Source of the DNA: Flavobacterium aeripolare
GTDB lineage: Bacteria; Bacteroidota; Bacteroidia; Flavobacteriales; Flavobacteriaceae
Assembly (NCBI RefSeq): GCF_013294025.1
Contig: NZ_JABSNL010000010.1
Location: 124,001-188,000 of the forward strand
Length of the DNA: 64,000 nt
Direction: 5' to 3'
Made by a program: the position numbers and the translations under genes. This document shows, one piece after another, positions 9,019-17,744 of the stretch. Position 1 is the stretch's first letter; each line of letters starts with the position of its first letter. The notes beneath the pieces were generated by a model. It was not told the origin of the DNA. It made no database searches and worked only from the letters and a program-made list of their open reading frames with translations.

Positions 9019-9600
9019 TTATGTTAGGCCGTTTAAAAAGGCTAGCAATTTTTGTGTTGCTAATCCGCGGTGACTAATTTGATTTTTGGTTGCTGCGCTT
9101 AGCTCTGCAAATGTTTCGTTGTAACCTGTAGGTCTAAATATAGGGTCGTAGCCAAATCCTTTATCTCCAGATTTATCATAAGTAATTTCTCCTTTTACAA
9201 TTCCTGTAAATAAAGTTTGCTGGCCTTTGTAGTTTAAGGTAATCACCGTTTTAAACTGCGCTTCTCTATCTTGATGTTCTTTTAAATTAGATAATACCTT
9301 GTTCATGTTGTCATTGGCATTTTTCTGTTCTCCTGCATACCGGGCAGAATATACTCCTGGCGCTCCATTTAATGCTTTTATCTCAAGACCTGTATCGTCA
9401 GCAAAACAATCTAGTCCGTAATTTTTACTAACATAATCTGCTTTCAAAATTGCGTTTCCTTCGATAGTGTCTGCTGTTTCGGGTATTTCTTCAAAGCAAC
9501 CTATTTCCTCTAAACTTACTATTTGGATACTATCTGGCAGTAATTGCTGAATTTCGGCTATTTTATTTTTATTGTTGGATGCAAAAACAATTTTTATCAT
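9019..9600 (-). CDS. rdgB: XTP/dITP pyrophosphatase (HAM1/RdgB family)
   Basis: A house-cleaning nucleotide pyrophosphatase that hydrolyses dITP, XTP and dITP-like deaminated purine nucleotides to monophosphates, keeping them out of nucleic acids. The length of 193 residues is standard. Visible signatures are F-A-S-N-N-K-N-K near the N-terminus, ADDTGLEIKAL and GVYSARYAGE in the middle, GFGYDPIF and the C-terminal SHRGLA. It starts 24 bp after the FMN-binding glutamate-synthase-like gene, so the two are probably co-transcribed. Confidence 0.95.
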   Translation of the reverse strand: MIKIVFASNNKNKIAEIQQLLPDSIQIVSLEEIGCFEEIPETADTIEGNAILKADYVSKNYGLDCFADDTGLEIKALNGAPGVYSARYAGEQKNANDNMNKVLSNLKEHQDREAQFKTVITLNYKGQQTLFTGIVKGEITYDKSGDKGFGYDPIFRPTGYNETFAELSAATKNQISHRGLATQKLLAFLNGLT

Positions 9601-9624
9601 TTCTATGAGGGAATAATGGTTTAT

Positions 9625-11133
9625 TTAAGTGTGTGACACATTTGTAAGGTTGTCTGGGAAATAACGATCAGATAAAGTAGTGAATTCATCTCCACGCATG
9701 AAGATACTGCTATCGACATCTGCAAAGCTTGTTTTTCCAGCTGCGGCTAATAGTTCGTTAGCAGAATGCAAAGTATTTTTATGAAAATGGTAAACGCGTT
9801 CTGATTTGTCAGTTACCACTAAGCCTTTCATGAGCATTTTATCTTGGGTAGCAACACCAGTTGGACAGCTATTGTTGTTACAACGCAATGCTTGTATGCA
9901 ACCTAATGAAAACATAAATCCTCTTGCACTGTTACAAATATCGGCACCCATAGCTACAGCACGTAGAATGGAATATCCTGATATTATTTTTCCGCTTGAA
10001 ATGATTTTAATATGGTCTCTAATTCCTAAATTAATCAATGTTTTATTTACAAAAATTAACGCCGGTTCAAATGGCATTCCTACACCGTCAGCAAATTCTA
10101 AGGGAGCTGCACCGGTACCTCCTTCGGCTCCATCAACTGTAACGAAATCAGGATAGCAATTTTGAACAACCATTTCTTGACAAATTAATTCGAACTCTAT
10201 TGTTTGACCAATACAAAGTTTAAAGCCAATGGGTTTACCATTTGACAATGTTCGTAATTGTGCAATAAAAGCAATCAGTCCCTTAGCATCAGAAAAAGCA
10301 GAATGGCTTGGGGGCGACAATATAGTGGTGTGGGGTTCAACTCCTCTAATTTTTGCAATTTCTTCGGTATTTTTGCTAGCAGGTAAAACACCTCCATGTC
10401 CTGGTTTTGCTCCTTGAGATAATTTTATTTCAATCATTTTTACTTCGGGATGCTTTGTTTTTTCGGCAAATTTTTCTGGATCGAAATTACCTTCTTTTGT
10501 ACGACACCCAAAATAACCAGTACCTATTTGCCAAGTAACATCACCACCCTGTAGATGAAACTGTGTTAATCCTCCTTCTCCGGTATTGTGATAAAAGCCC
10601 CCTTTTTTTGCTCCTTTATTTAAAGCCATTACCGCATTCTCGCTTAAAGAGCCAAAACTCATCGCAGAGATGTTTAGTAATGAAGCAGCATAAGGTTGTT
10701 TGCATTCAGGACCTCCAACCATAACTCGTGGTAAATCTTCATTTACTGCGGCTGGAAAAATCGAGTGTTTGATACCCTCATAAGTAGCGGTGTTGATGTT
10801 TAATTGCGTTCCAAAGGGAGTAGTGGAATCTATATTTTTAGCTCTTTGGTACACTAATGAGCGCTCATTTCTTGAAAATGGCTTACCGTCAGTACTACGC
10901 TCGATAAAATATTGTTGGATTTCGGGAGCAATTAATTCAAACAAGTATCTAAAATAACCTAACACGGGAAAATTGCGCAAAATTGCATGTTTGTGTTGGT
11001 TGGTGTTTATCAAGCCTACTGCCAGTAGAACAATTAATACAATAGTTAGAAAGTAAGCGGTGTGGAATAAAAAATTGATGGATAATGCAAAAATTAGTGC
11101 CACTAAACCAAATGCAAAAAATTTGTTTCTCAT
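9625..11133 (-). CDS. FMN-binding glutamate synthase-like membrane protein
   Basis: 502 residues. An N-terminal membrane segment or hairpin (about residues 5-45, F-F-A-F-G-L-V-A-L-I-F-A) precedes the FMN-binding alpha/beta barrel of the glutamate synthase large subunit (Glu_synthase), with markers such as GAKPGHGGVLPASK, DGAEGGTGAAP and an Fe-S-like cysteine cluster near CNNNSCPTG. The amidotransferase domain of true GltB is absent, so it cannot make glutamate from glutamine alone. Stand-alone proteins of this type exist across bacteria, and their reaction is not settled to my knowledge. It is the upstream partner of rdgB. Confidence 0.85.
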   Translation of the reverse strand: MRNKFFAFGLVALIFALSINFLFHTAYFLTIVLIVLLAVGLINTNQHKHAILRNFPVLGYFRYLFELIAPEIQQYFIERSTDGKPFSRNERSLVYQRAKNIDSTTPFGTQLNINTATYEGIKHSIFPAAVNEDLPRVMVGGPECKQPYAASLLNISAMSFGSLSENAVMALNKGAKKGGFYHNTGEGGLTQFHLQGGDVTWQIGTGYFGCRTKEGNFDPEKFAEKTKHPEVKMIEIKLSQGAKPGHGGVLPASKNTEEIAKIRGVEPHTTILSPPSHSAFSDAKGLIAFIAQLRTLSNGKPIGFKLCIGQTIEFELICQEMVVQNCYPDFVTVDGAEGGTGAAPLEFADGVGMPFEPALIFVNKTLINLGIRDHIKIISSGKIISGYSILRAVAMGADICNSARGFMFSLGCIQALRCNNNSCPTGVATQDKMLMKGLVVTDKSERVYHFHKNTLHSANELLAAAGKTSFADVDSSIFMRGDEFTTLSDRYFPDNLTNVSHT

Positions 11134-11269
11134 GTTAAGGGTTTTAAATAAGGGTTATACGTTTTGTATGAAAAATCTATTTGTTAATATGTGCTAGTGC
11201 ATGTAAAAGCTAAAGTTTTAAAAGCTATTTTTACTTTAATAAACCCCAGTATTGTTAGAAAGGTAACAC

Positions 11270-13651
11270 ATGATTGTAAAATTACAAAGCAAAATTGAAT
11301 TTTTAATAAAGGTAGTGATGTTATTAATTGTAACTAATTCCTACTCACAATATATTCTTAAAAGTGACTCGCTGCCTAGCAAGACTTCTTTACATAGCGT
11401 TACTGCTATAGTCAATTATGGAGCAACTAATTCTACACTTGAAGAAGTGGTTGCTAGCTTTGATAGTAAAGCTCCGCAGTTTTTAACAGTTCAAAATTAT
11501 GACTTAGGTTTTACTGAAGATAATTTTTGGGGCCGTCTATGCATCGTTAATACTAGCGCTACAGATTTGCAATACTTCTTAGAGATGGCTCGGCCTATAA
11601 CTAATGTGGTCGAACTATACTTAATTGACGACCTCACTAAGCAAGTTGTAAGGCAGCAAAGTGGGGACGCTATTCCTTTTAAGGATCGCAGTTTTTTAAG
11701 TAGAAAATCTATTTTTAATATCACTTTAAAATCAAATCGTTCCTATACAGTTTACTTCCATCTTAAAAGTGACGGTGAGGTGCTCTTGAGTCCGGTGACG
11801 CTTTATAGTGCCGAGGGGTATATTAATATGATCTCCTTTGAACAATTATTATATGGTGCTTTTTATGGTTTACTAGCGGTTACGGCAATTATATATTTTT
11901 TCTTTTTTGTCGCTTTAAGCGAAAAAATCTTTTTGTATTACACCTTATACGTGTTGTTTGTAGGATTGTTGCAATTTTCGTTAGACGGATTTTGGTTTAG
12001 GTATGTTACGCCGTCAGGAGGGTGGTTTTCTGATCATGCTGTACTTATTTTTGCCATTGTAGGTACCTTTTTATCGGGCAAATACAGTGAGGTCTTTTTA
12101 AATTTGAAGGAGAACAGCTCAGTGGTTTATAAAATATTTGTTTTTAGTTATGCTGTGCTGTTTACGATATTGTTCCTGGTGGTTTTTGTACCGTCTTTGC
12201 TAACGTTTTGTTATATAGCTATAAATGTAGTTGCGCTCCTATGCTTGCTATTAGTAGCTGCCGCAGTAATAAACTTGTACTTAAAGAAATGCAAAGTAAA
12301 TTTGTTTTTTACCATCGGAATATGCTGTCTGGTAGTCGGTTTTACTCTTTTTATCCTGAATAATGTTGGAATTATTCCGGGCTCCTTTATAGCTGCAAAT
12401 GGTACGAAACTAGGTACTACGCTTGAGGTGGTATTTCTATCTCTAGCTACTTCTAGTTTAATAAAAAACTTGAAGGATGAAAAAAACAGTTTAAATCGTT
12501 TAGCACTAGTGCGAGCAGAAGAAATGAATAGTTTAAAGTCCTACTTTTTATCAAATATTAGTCACGAGTTACGTACACCATTAAATGCGATTATGAATTT
12601 AATTGATTCTATCAGCAGCGATATAAAGGACGAGGGTATTAAGAAAAACTGTGAGGTTATAAAATATTCTTCTAGTAGCTTGCTGAATTCTGTAAACGAT
12701 ATTTTGGACTTTTCAAAAATAGAAAAGAAAGAGCTACACATTGACAGTGTGAAATTTAATCCTGCTCAGCTTGTTGAGAGATTGGCTAAAATCACTGCGT
12801 TAAGAGCAGAGGACAAACATTTGGATTTTATATTTGATAAACCTGAGAACATGCCTTTGCAATTCTTGGGAGACGAGATGCGACTGAATCAAATTATAAA
12901 TAACATTTTAAATAATGCGATTAAATTTACAAATGAGGGTTGCATTACCTTTAAGGTAACCGTAGTAATGCTGAATAAAAGTCGCGCTAAATTGATTATT
13001 AAAGTAGCAGATAGTGGAATAGGAATATCTGATTTGAAAAGGGAGAGTATTTTTGATTCCTTCACGCAAAATAATAGTGATAATAAGAGGAATTTTAACG
13101 GTTTAGGATTGGGGCTTTACATTGTAAAAAAATTAATAGACATGCAAAACGGATCAATAGAGATTGACAGTAAATTAGGAAAAGGAACGACTTGCACGGT
13201 TGCACTTGATTATGATGTTGTTGCTCAAGAAGAAGGAGTAAAGGCTGTAAATCAAGCTGTAGTATATGACTTGAAGGGTAAAACAATATTAGTAGTAGAA
13301 GATAATTCTATTAACCAGATGGTGATTAAGATGATTGCTAAAAAATGGTTGAATGCCTCAGTTATTTACGCAAACAATGGACAAGAAGGGTTAGAGGCGG
13401 TTATGAATAATAAAATTGACATCATATTAATGGATCTACAGATGCCAATAATGGATGGTTACGAAGCGACACAAGCCATACGTGACGGACTCGCAGGGGC
13501 CGAAAACGCAAACATTCCTATTATAGCTGTAACGGCTGATGTCATGGAAACAACAAAAGCGCACATTGCTACAATAGGAATGAATAACTATATTTCTAAA
13601 CCAATCCAGAAAGAAACTTTATTCCAGATGATTAAAGACTTGGTAGATTAA
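11270..13651 (+). CDS. 7TMR-DISM hybrid sensor histidine kinase with C-terminal receiver
   Basis: A membrane sensor of 793 residues. Order of domains: signal peptide or first helix, an extracellular 7TMR-DISMED2 beta-sandwich (about 45-180), seven transmembrane helices (about 190-400), a short linker, a HisKA domain with NISHELRTPLNAI (phospho-acceptor His432), a HATPase domain (NNAIKFTNEG, DSGIGI, GLGLGLYIVKKL), and a receiver domain from about 670 with Asp722 in LMDLQMPIMDGY. The DISMED domain is usually thought to bind carbohydrates or other small molecules, but the ligand is unknown. No cognate regulator gene is adjacent. Its stop codon overlaps that of the convergent NYN gene. Confidence 0.93.
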   Translation: MIVKLQSKIEFLIKVVMLLIVTNSYSQYILKSDSLPSKTSLHSVTAIVNYGATNSTLEEVVASFDSKAPQFLTVQNYDLGFTEDNFWGRLCIVNTSATDLQYFLEMARPITNVVELYLIDDLTKQVVRQQSGDAIPFKDRSFLSRKSIFNITLKSNRSYTVYFHLKSDGEVLLSPVTLYSAEGYINMISFEQLLYGAFYGLLAVTAIIYFFFFVALSEKIFLYYTLYVLFVGLLQFSLDGFWFRYVTPSGGWFSDHAVLIFAIVGTFLSGKYSEVFLNLKENSSVVYKIFVFSYAVLFTILFLVVFVPSLLTFCYIAINVVALLCLLLVAAAVINLYLKKCKVNLFFTIGICCLVVGFTLFILNNVGIIPGSFIAANGTKLGTTLEVVFLSLATSSLIKNLKDEKNSLNRLALVRAEEMNSLKSYFLSNISHELRTPLNAIMNLIDSISSDIKDEGIKKNCEVIKYSSSSLLNSVNDILDFSKIEKKELHIDSVKFNPAQLVERLAKITALRAEDKHLDFIFDKPENMPLQFLGDEMRLNQIINNILNNAIKFTNEGCITFKVTVVMLNKSRAKLIIKVADSGIGISDLKRESIFDSFTQNNSDNKRNFNGLGLGLYIVKKLIDMQNGSIEIDSKLGKGTTCTVALDYDVVAQEEGVKAVNQAVVYDLKGKTILVVEDNSINQMVIKMIAKKWLNASVIYANNGQEGLEAVMNNKIDIILMDLQMPIMDGYEATQAIRDGLAGAENANIPIIAVTADVMETTKAHIATIGMNNYISKPIQKETLFQMIKDLVD

Positions 13652-14451
13652 TTAAATCGCAAGCGTACATAGACGTGTTTAATTCCTTTTTTGTCAGAAT
13701 CTCTTTCATCTATTTCTAGTATATCAGTTAATGATTTGAGCATGGGTGTTAATTTTGCAAAACCATAATTTCTAGGGTCGAATTCTGGTTTTTTCTTAAC
13801 AATTAAATTCCCTACATCACCTAGGAACGCCCATCCGCTGTCGTCTGCAAGGTCATCAATAGAGTCCTCGATTAAGTCAATTGTGGGTTCGTCAATTTTA
13901 TTCAAAGGTTTTCTGATGTTTTTCTCAGGAGCTTTTTCAGTATTTTTTTCAACAACTTTCTTAGCTTCGGTGTTATTGTTTCTTTTAGGGGTGTTTTTCT
14001 TAATGGCACCATCTAATACTTCGATAAAAACAAAACGATCACATGCGCTGATGAAAGGTTTAGGTGTTTTTTGTTCTCCAATTCCGATTACTTTCATACC
14101 TGATTCACGCAATCTTATTGCTAGACGTGTGAAGTCGCTATCGCTAGAAACAATACAAAAACCGTCTAATTTACCAGAATATAGTAAATCCATGGCATCA
14201 ATAATTAATGCAGAGTCAGAAGAATTCTTACCCGTAGTGTAGCTGTATTGTTGAATAGGGGTAATGGCGTGCTCTAGTAAAACTCCTTTCCATCCATTTG
14301 CATTGGGACGTGTCCAATCGGCATAGATGCGTTTTGTAGTGGGAGTACCGTACTTTGTTATTTCCTCCATCATACCTTTTACGTTGCTGTATGGGACGTT
14401 ATCGGCATCAATTAAGACGGCTAATTTGAGTTCTCTAGTATTTTGTGACAT
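13648..14451 (-). CDS. NYN-domain (LabA/DUF88) protein with C-terminal OST-HTH/LOTUS domain
   Basis: 267 residues. The N-terminal 150 form a NYN/PIN-like nuclease domain: LIDADN at 13-18, a Y-A-D-W region, SDSALIIDAMDL and VSSDSDF, giving the conserved acidic metal site. A Lys/Asn-rich linker (about 155-185) leads to a C-terminal LOTUS/OST-HTH domain (W-A-F-L-G-D-V-G-N ... F-D-P-R-N-Y-G-F-A-K-L). LOTUS domains bind RNA, so the whole looks like an RNA-targeting endonuclease or RNA-turnover factor. No partner gene is adjacent. Family assignment is firm; the substrate is inferred. Confidence 0.88.
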   Translation of the reverse strand: MSQNTRELKLAVLIDADNVPYSNVKGMMEEITKYGTPTTKRIYADWTRPNANGWKGVLLEHAITPIQQYSYTTGKNSSDSALIIDAMDLLYSGKLDGFCIVSSDSDFTRLAIRLRESGMKVIGIGEQKTPKPFISACDRFVFIEVLDGAIKKNTPKRNNNTEAKKVVEKNTEKAPEKNIRKPLNKIDEPTIDLIEDSIDDLADDSGWAFLGDVGNLIVKKKPEFDPRNYGFAKLTPMLKSLTDILEIDERDSDKKGIKHVYVRLRFN

Positions 14452-14632
14452 ATAAATGATTGCATTATGTGATTTTTCAAAGATACAAAGTTTAATGTAA
14501 AAATGATCTCTAGCCCTGATAGGAACGGCATCCTTTTACTTTTTTCTTTAAAAAGTAAAAGATATAGTGGATAGCAGGAATAGCTACATAAAAATAATTT
14601 TAATTTCAATACCTTTATAAAATATAAATAAT

Positions 14633-14640
14633 TATTTTTG
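14633..14640 (+). promoter_or_regulatory. Candidate -7 element for the serine palmitoyltransferase gene
   Basis: TATTTTTG is a perfect TAnnTTTG match 38 bp before the ATG at 14678. The predicted leader is about 31 nt. Confidence 0.5.
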
Positions 14641-14677
14641 CAACCTCTTAAAATTAAAATTATTACTTAAATATATT

Positions 14678-15940
14678 ATGGTAAAGGATTTATTCGAAAG
14701 AATTCAAAACAATAAAGGACCGTTAGGAAAATGGGCTTCACAAGCTGAAGGTTATTTTGTTTTTCCAAAATTAGAAGGAGAATTAGGTCCTAGAATGAAA
14801 TTTCAAGGAAAAGACGTTTTGAACTGGAGTTTGAATGACTATCTAGGATTAGCTAATCACCCTGAGGTGAGAAAAGCTGATGCGGATGCGGCATTAAAAT
14901 ATGGTGCAGCTGCCCCAATGGGAGCAAGAATGATGAGTGGTCACACTAAATACCATGAACAATTAGAGAGTGAACTAGCTGCTTTTGTAATGAAAGAATC
15001 GGCTTATTTATTGAATTTTGGTTACCAAGGGATGGTATCTATTATTGATGCTTTAGTTACTAGAAACGATGTAATTGTATATGATGTTGATGGGCATGCT
15101 TGTATTATTGATGGTGTTCGTTTACACAGCGGAAAACGTTTTACATACAGACACAATGACATTGAAAGCATGGAGAAAAACCTGCAACGTGCTACTAAAA
15201 TAGCTGAAGTTACTGGAGGAGGAATCCTTTTTATAACTGAAGGTGTTTTTGGAATGCGTGGTCAACAAGGAAAGTTGAAAGAAATTGTAGAAATGAAAAA
15301 GAAATACAATTTCCGTTTACTTGTAGATGATGCACACGGTTTTGGTACGCTTGGTAAAACAGGAGCTGGAGCAGGTGAGGAGCAAGGTGTACAAGATGAA
15401 ATTGATGTTTACTTTTCTACTTTTGCTAAATCAATGGCTAATATTGGTGCATTTGTAGCTGCTGATAAAGATATTATTGATTATTTAAAATACAATTTAC
15501 GTTCTCAAATGTTTGCAAAATCATTGCCTATGATTCAAACTGTAGGTTCGTTAAAACGTTTAGAGTTATTGCGTAATCATCCAGAATTGAAAGATAAACT
15601 TTGGGAAAACGTTAATACATTACAAAACGGATTAAAAGAAAAAGGATTTAACATAGGTGATACAAATACTTGTGTTACTCCAGTATATCTTGAAGGAAGT
15701 GTACCTGAAGCGATGGTGATGGTAAATGACTTGAGAGAGAATTACGGAATTTTCTTGTCTATTGTGATTTATCCTGTTATCCCAAAAGGAATGATTTTAT
15801 TGCGTGTAATTCCTACTGCTTCTCATACTTTGTCTGATATTGATGAGACATTAGTAGCATTTGAAGCTATTCGTGAGAAATTAGAAAATGGTACATATAA
15901 AGAGATTGCTTCTACAACTAAAGTTGATTTAGACGCTTAA
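14678..15940 (+). CDS. spt: Serine palmitoyltransferase-type alpha-oxoamine synthase
   Basis: A PLP-dependent condensing enzyme of 420 residues. In Bacteroidota, proteins of this kind condense serine with an acyl-CoA to 3-ketosphinganine, the first committed step of sphingolipid synthesis. Seen: aminotransferase class I/II fold, DDAHGFGTLGKTGAG (about 212-226) with the cofactor-pyridine Asp and His, and the Schiff-base lysine Lys251 in S-T-F-A-K-S-M-A-N-I-G. Glycine C-acetyltransferase (Kbl) and BioF are close relatives. The phylum's known sphingolipids and the absence of threonine dehydrogenase or biotin genes nearby favour Spt. A GNAT-fold gene that may carry out the next step lies about 600 bp further on. 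Confidence 0.85.
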   Translation: MVKDLFERIQNNKGPLGKWASQAEGYFVFPKLEGELGPRMKFQGKDVLNWSLNDYLGLANHPEVRKADADAALKYGAAAPMGARMMSGHTKYHEQLESELAAFVMKESAYLLNFGYQGMVSIIDALVTRNDVIVYDVDGHACIIDGVRLHSGKRFTYRHNDIESMEKNLQRATKIAEVTGGGILFITEGVFGMRGQQGKLKEIVEMKKKYNFRLLVDDAHGFGTLGKTGAGAGEEQGVQDEIDVYFSTFAKSMANIGAFVAADKDIIDYLKYNLRSQMFAKSLPMIQTVGSLKRLELLRNHPELKDKLWENVNTLQNGLKEKGFNIGDTNTCVTPVYLEGSVPEAMVMVNDLRENYGIFLSIVIYPVIPKGMILLRVIPTASHTLSDIDETLVAFEAIREKLENGTYKEIASTTKVDLDA

Positions 15941-15964
15941 ACTTTTACTTTTATACAATAATAG

Positions 15965-15999
15965 AAATCCGTTTGTCTTGTAGATAAACGGATTTTTTT
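15965..15999 (+). terminator. Terminator after spt
   Basis: A perfect 10-bp stem AAATCCGTTT / AAACGGATTT with an 11-nt loop is followed by a T-run. Confidence 0.85.
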
Positions 16000-16040
16000 A
16001 TTATCAAATAGTAGATAGACCTATTTAAAAAGGACATACA

Positions 16041-16505
16041 ATGAATAAACAATTATTGAGTTTACTGGTAGTTTTGTTGTGTTTTGTGGCTTGTAAAAAG
16101 GAGCCGGAGAACAATGGACTAGAAGATGTGCAAGGGATTGAAAATAGTATTGTTAATGAAGAATGTTACATGGCCTATAGTCAAAAAGACACGGTATTGT
16201 TGCATTTAAAAATAGCAAACAAGAATCAAGTAGCAGGATCGTTGCAGTATAAGTTTAATGAAAAGGACCGTAATGGCGGCACATTTAAGGGGGTACTTAA
16301 AGGAGATAGTTTAATTGCAAATTATTCTTTTTTGTCAGAAGGGGTTGTGAGTTCAAGAGATATGGTATTCTTGAAAAGAGGAGAAGCTTATCTAGAGGGC
16401 TATGGAGAAATAATCCAAAGTGCAAATGGAAGTGTGCGTTTTAAAAATCACAAAAACCTTAGGTTTGACGATAGCATATTGTTGTTAAAAACGGACTGCG
16501 AATAG
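16041..16505 (+). CDS. Small hypothetical lipoprotein
   Basis: 154 residues with a lipoprotein signal peptide: a hydrophobic stretch ending L-C-F-V-A-C, so Cys19 is the likely lipidated residue, followed by K-K-E-P. The mature part is rich in beta-strand patterns (G-S-L-Q-Y-K-F-N, G-T-F-K-G-V-L-K-G-D-S-L), as in lipocalin-like or short META-like folds, but I do not recognise a family. An AGGA sequence lies upstream of the ATG, unusual here where most genes lack a Shine-Dalgarno. The gene lies between spt and the GNAT gene on its own transcript, bounded by terminators. Confidence 0.72.
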   Translation: MNKQLLSLLVVLLCFVACKKEPENNGLEDVQGIENSIVNEECYMAYSQKDTVLLHLKIANKNQVAGSLQYKFNEKDRNGGTFKGVLKGDSLIANYSFLSEGVVSSRDMVFLKRGEAYLEGYGEIIQSANGSVRFKNHKNLRFDDSILLLKTDCE

Positions 16506-16514
16506 TATAAAAAG

Positions 16515-16556
16515 AAAGCACCAATGCATTTAGAATAATTGCGTTGGTGCTTTTTC
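16515..16556. terminator. Bidirectional terminator between the lipoprotein and GNAT genes
   Basis: A 13-bp hairpin AAAGCACCAATGC / GCGTTGGTGCTTT (one G-T wobble) has an A-tract before it and a T-tract after it, between convergent genes. Confidence 0.82.
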
Positions 16557-16561
16557 AATTT

Positions 16562-17680
16562 TTATAAATCCAGTTTAAATGTTTTTCTTTTGCAAATAAC
16601 CTTTGGATCAAAATTTTTCCAGATGGCGTGAATAGCATGATTATCGGCTAATTCTGGTGTTCGTATACAGTTTTCGATTCCTTTTTCGGTAAACGTAGTG
16701 TGGTACTCTTTAAAAATAATTGCATGAGCACCTTTACTTTGGTAATCAGGATGAACTCCTATTAAATAGAAACAAACATCTTTACTGTTATTTCGAGCAT
16801 TTAATAAATGATAAAATCCAAAAGGAAATAATTTTCCATTTGCTTTTTGAAGTGCTTTTGAAAAGCTTGGCATTACAATAGCGAAGGCAACTAAATTTTG
16901 GTCTTTATCTTCTACAAATTTGATGTATTCAGGATTGATAAAGCTAATGTATTTTTTCTTGAAGTACTCTTTCTGAATGTCGGTTATAGGGACAAAAGAA
17001 GATAAACTCGCGTAAGAGGCGTTAAATAAATCAAACATTTTATCGACGTAAGGCATAACATCCTTAGTCTTCTTGAAATTCAATGGTTTTAATTGGTACC
17101 TCTTTTTTATTATTTCCTGCGCTTTATCAAAGTACTCTAATTTTACATTTTTAAAAGGGAACTTGCTTTCTATATATTCCTTCTCTGTTTGAAAACCCAA
17201 TTGTTCAAAGTGAGTGGCGTAGTAGGGGTGGTTGTACCAAGTAATCATAGTTCCTAATTCGTCAAACCCCTCAGTTAGCACACCTACTTTGTCTAAGTTA
17301 GAAAATCCCATAGGACCTTCTACGTGTTCTAAATTATTTTTACGACCTAATTCGTATACTTTTTCGAGCAAGGCTTTAGTAACTTCGATATCGTCAATAA
17401 CGTCAAACCATCCAAAACGGACCTTCTTTTTCTGTTGGTCGTTTACTTCACTCCAGTTAATTATAGCGGTCACTCTCCCTACAACTTCGTCGTTCTTATA
17501 AGCCAGGTAGAAATAAGCTTCGGCGTTTTCAAATGCTGGGTTTTTAGTTTTGTCAAATGATTCTAATTCATCTGCAATAATGGGTGGGACCCAGTATTCA
17601 TTGTTTTTATATAAAGAAAAAGGGAATTTTATATAAGTAGTTAATTCCTTTTTTGTTTTTACTTCTTTTACTGTAATCAT
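16562..17680 (-). CDS. GNAT-fold acyltransferase, possible bacterial ceramide synthase
   Basis: 372 residues, soluble, with a double-GNAT-like layout. The N-terminal half opens M-I-T-V-K-E-V and contains N-E-Y-W-V-P-P (27-33) and VVGRVTAIIN. The C-terminal half ends in an acetyl-CoA-type region (CFYLIGVHPDYQSKGAHA). The family is often labelled N-acetyltransferase or wrongly GTP cyclohydrolase. The known bacterial ceramide synthase is GNAT-like, not related to eukaryotic CerS, and this gene lies about 600 bp beyond serine palmitoyltransferase. N-acylation of the sphingoid base is therefore an attractive inference. The sequence alone does not prove the acyl acceptor. Confidence 0.7.
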   Translation of the reverse strand: MITVKEVKTKKELTTYIKFPFSLYKNNEYWVPPIIADELESFDKTKNPAFENAEAYFYLAYKNDEVVGRVTAIINWSEVNDQQKKKVRFGWFDVIDDIEVTKALLEKVYELGRKNNLEHVEGPMGFSNLDKVGVLTEGFDELGTMITWYNHPYYATHFEQLGFQTEKEYIESKFPFKNVKLEYFDKAQEIIKKRYQLKPLNFKKTKDVMPYVDKMFDLFNASYASLSSFVPITDIQKEYFKKKYISFINPEYIKFVEDKDQNLVAFAIVMPSFSKALQKANGKLFPFGFYHLLNARNNSKDVCFYLIGVHPDYQSKGAHAIIFKEYHTTFTEKGIENCIRTPELADNHAIHAIWKNFDPKVICKRKTFKLDL

Positions 17681-17744
17681 GGTATTTTTAAGGTTGTGAG
17701 CATTGCGGTATTTAATGCGATGGCTCTTATGGTATTTTTAAATT

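Noticed and set aside
14678-15940. Annotation as glycine C-acetyltransferase (Kbl)
   Set aside because: No threonine dehydrogenase neighbour; serine palmitoyltransferase is more likely given the phylum and the nearby GNAT gene, though the two families overlap in sequence.
17679-17741. 13-bp direct repeat ATGGTATTTTTAA 50 bp apart at the start of the GNAT gene
   Set aside because: Low-complexity AT-rich sequence; no sign of a transposon boundary or regulator site.
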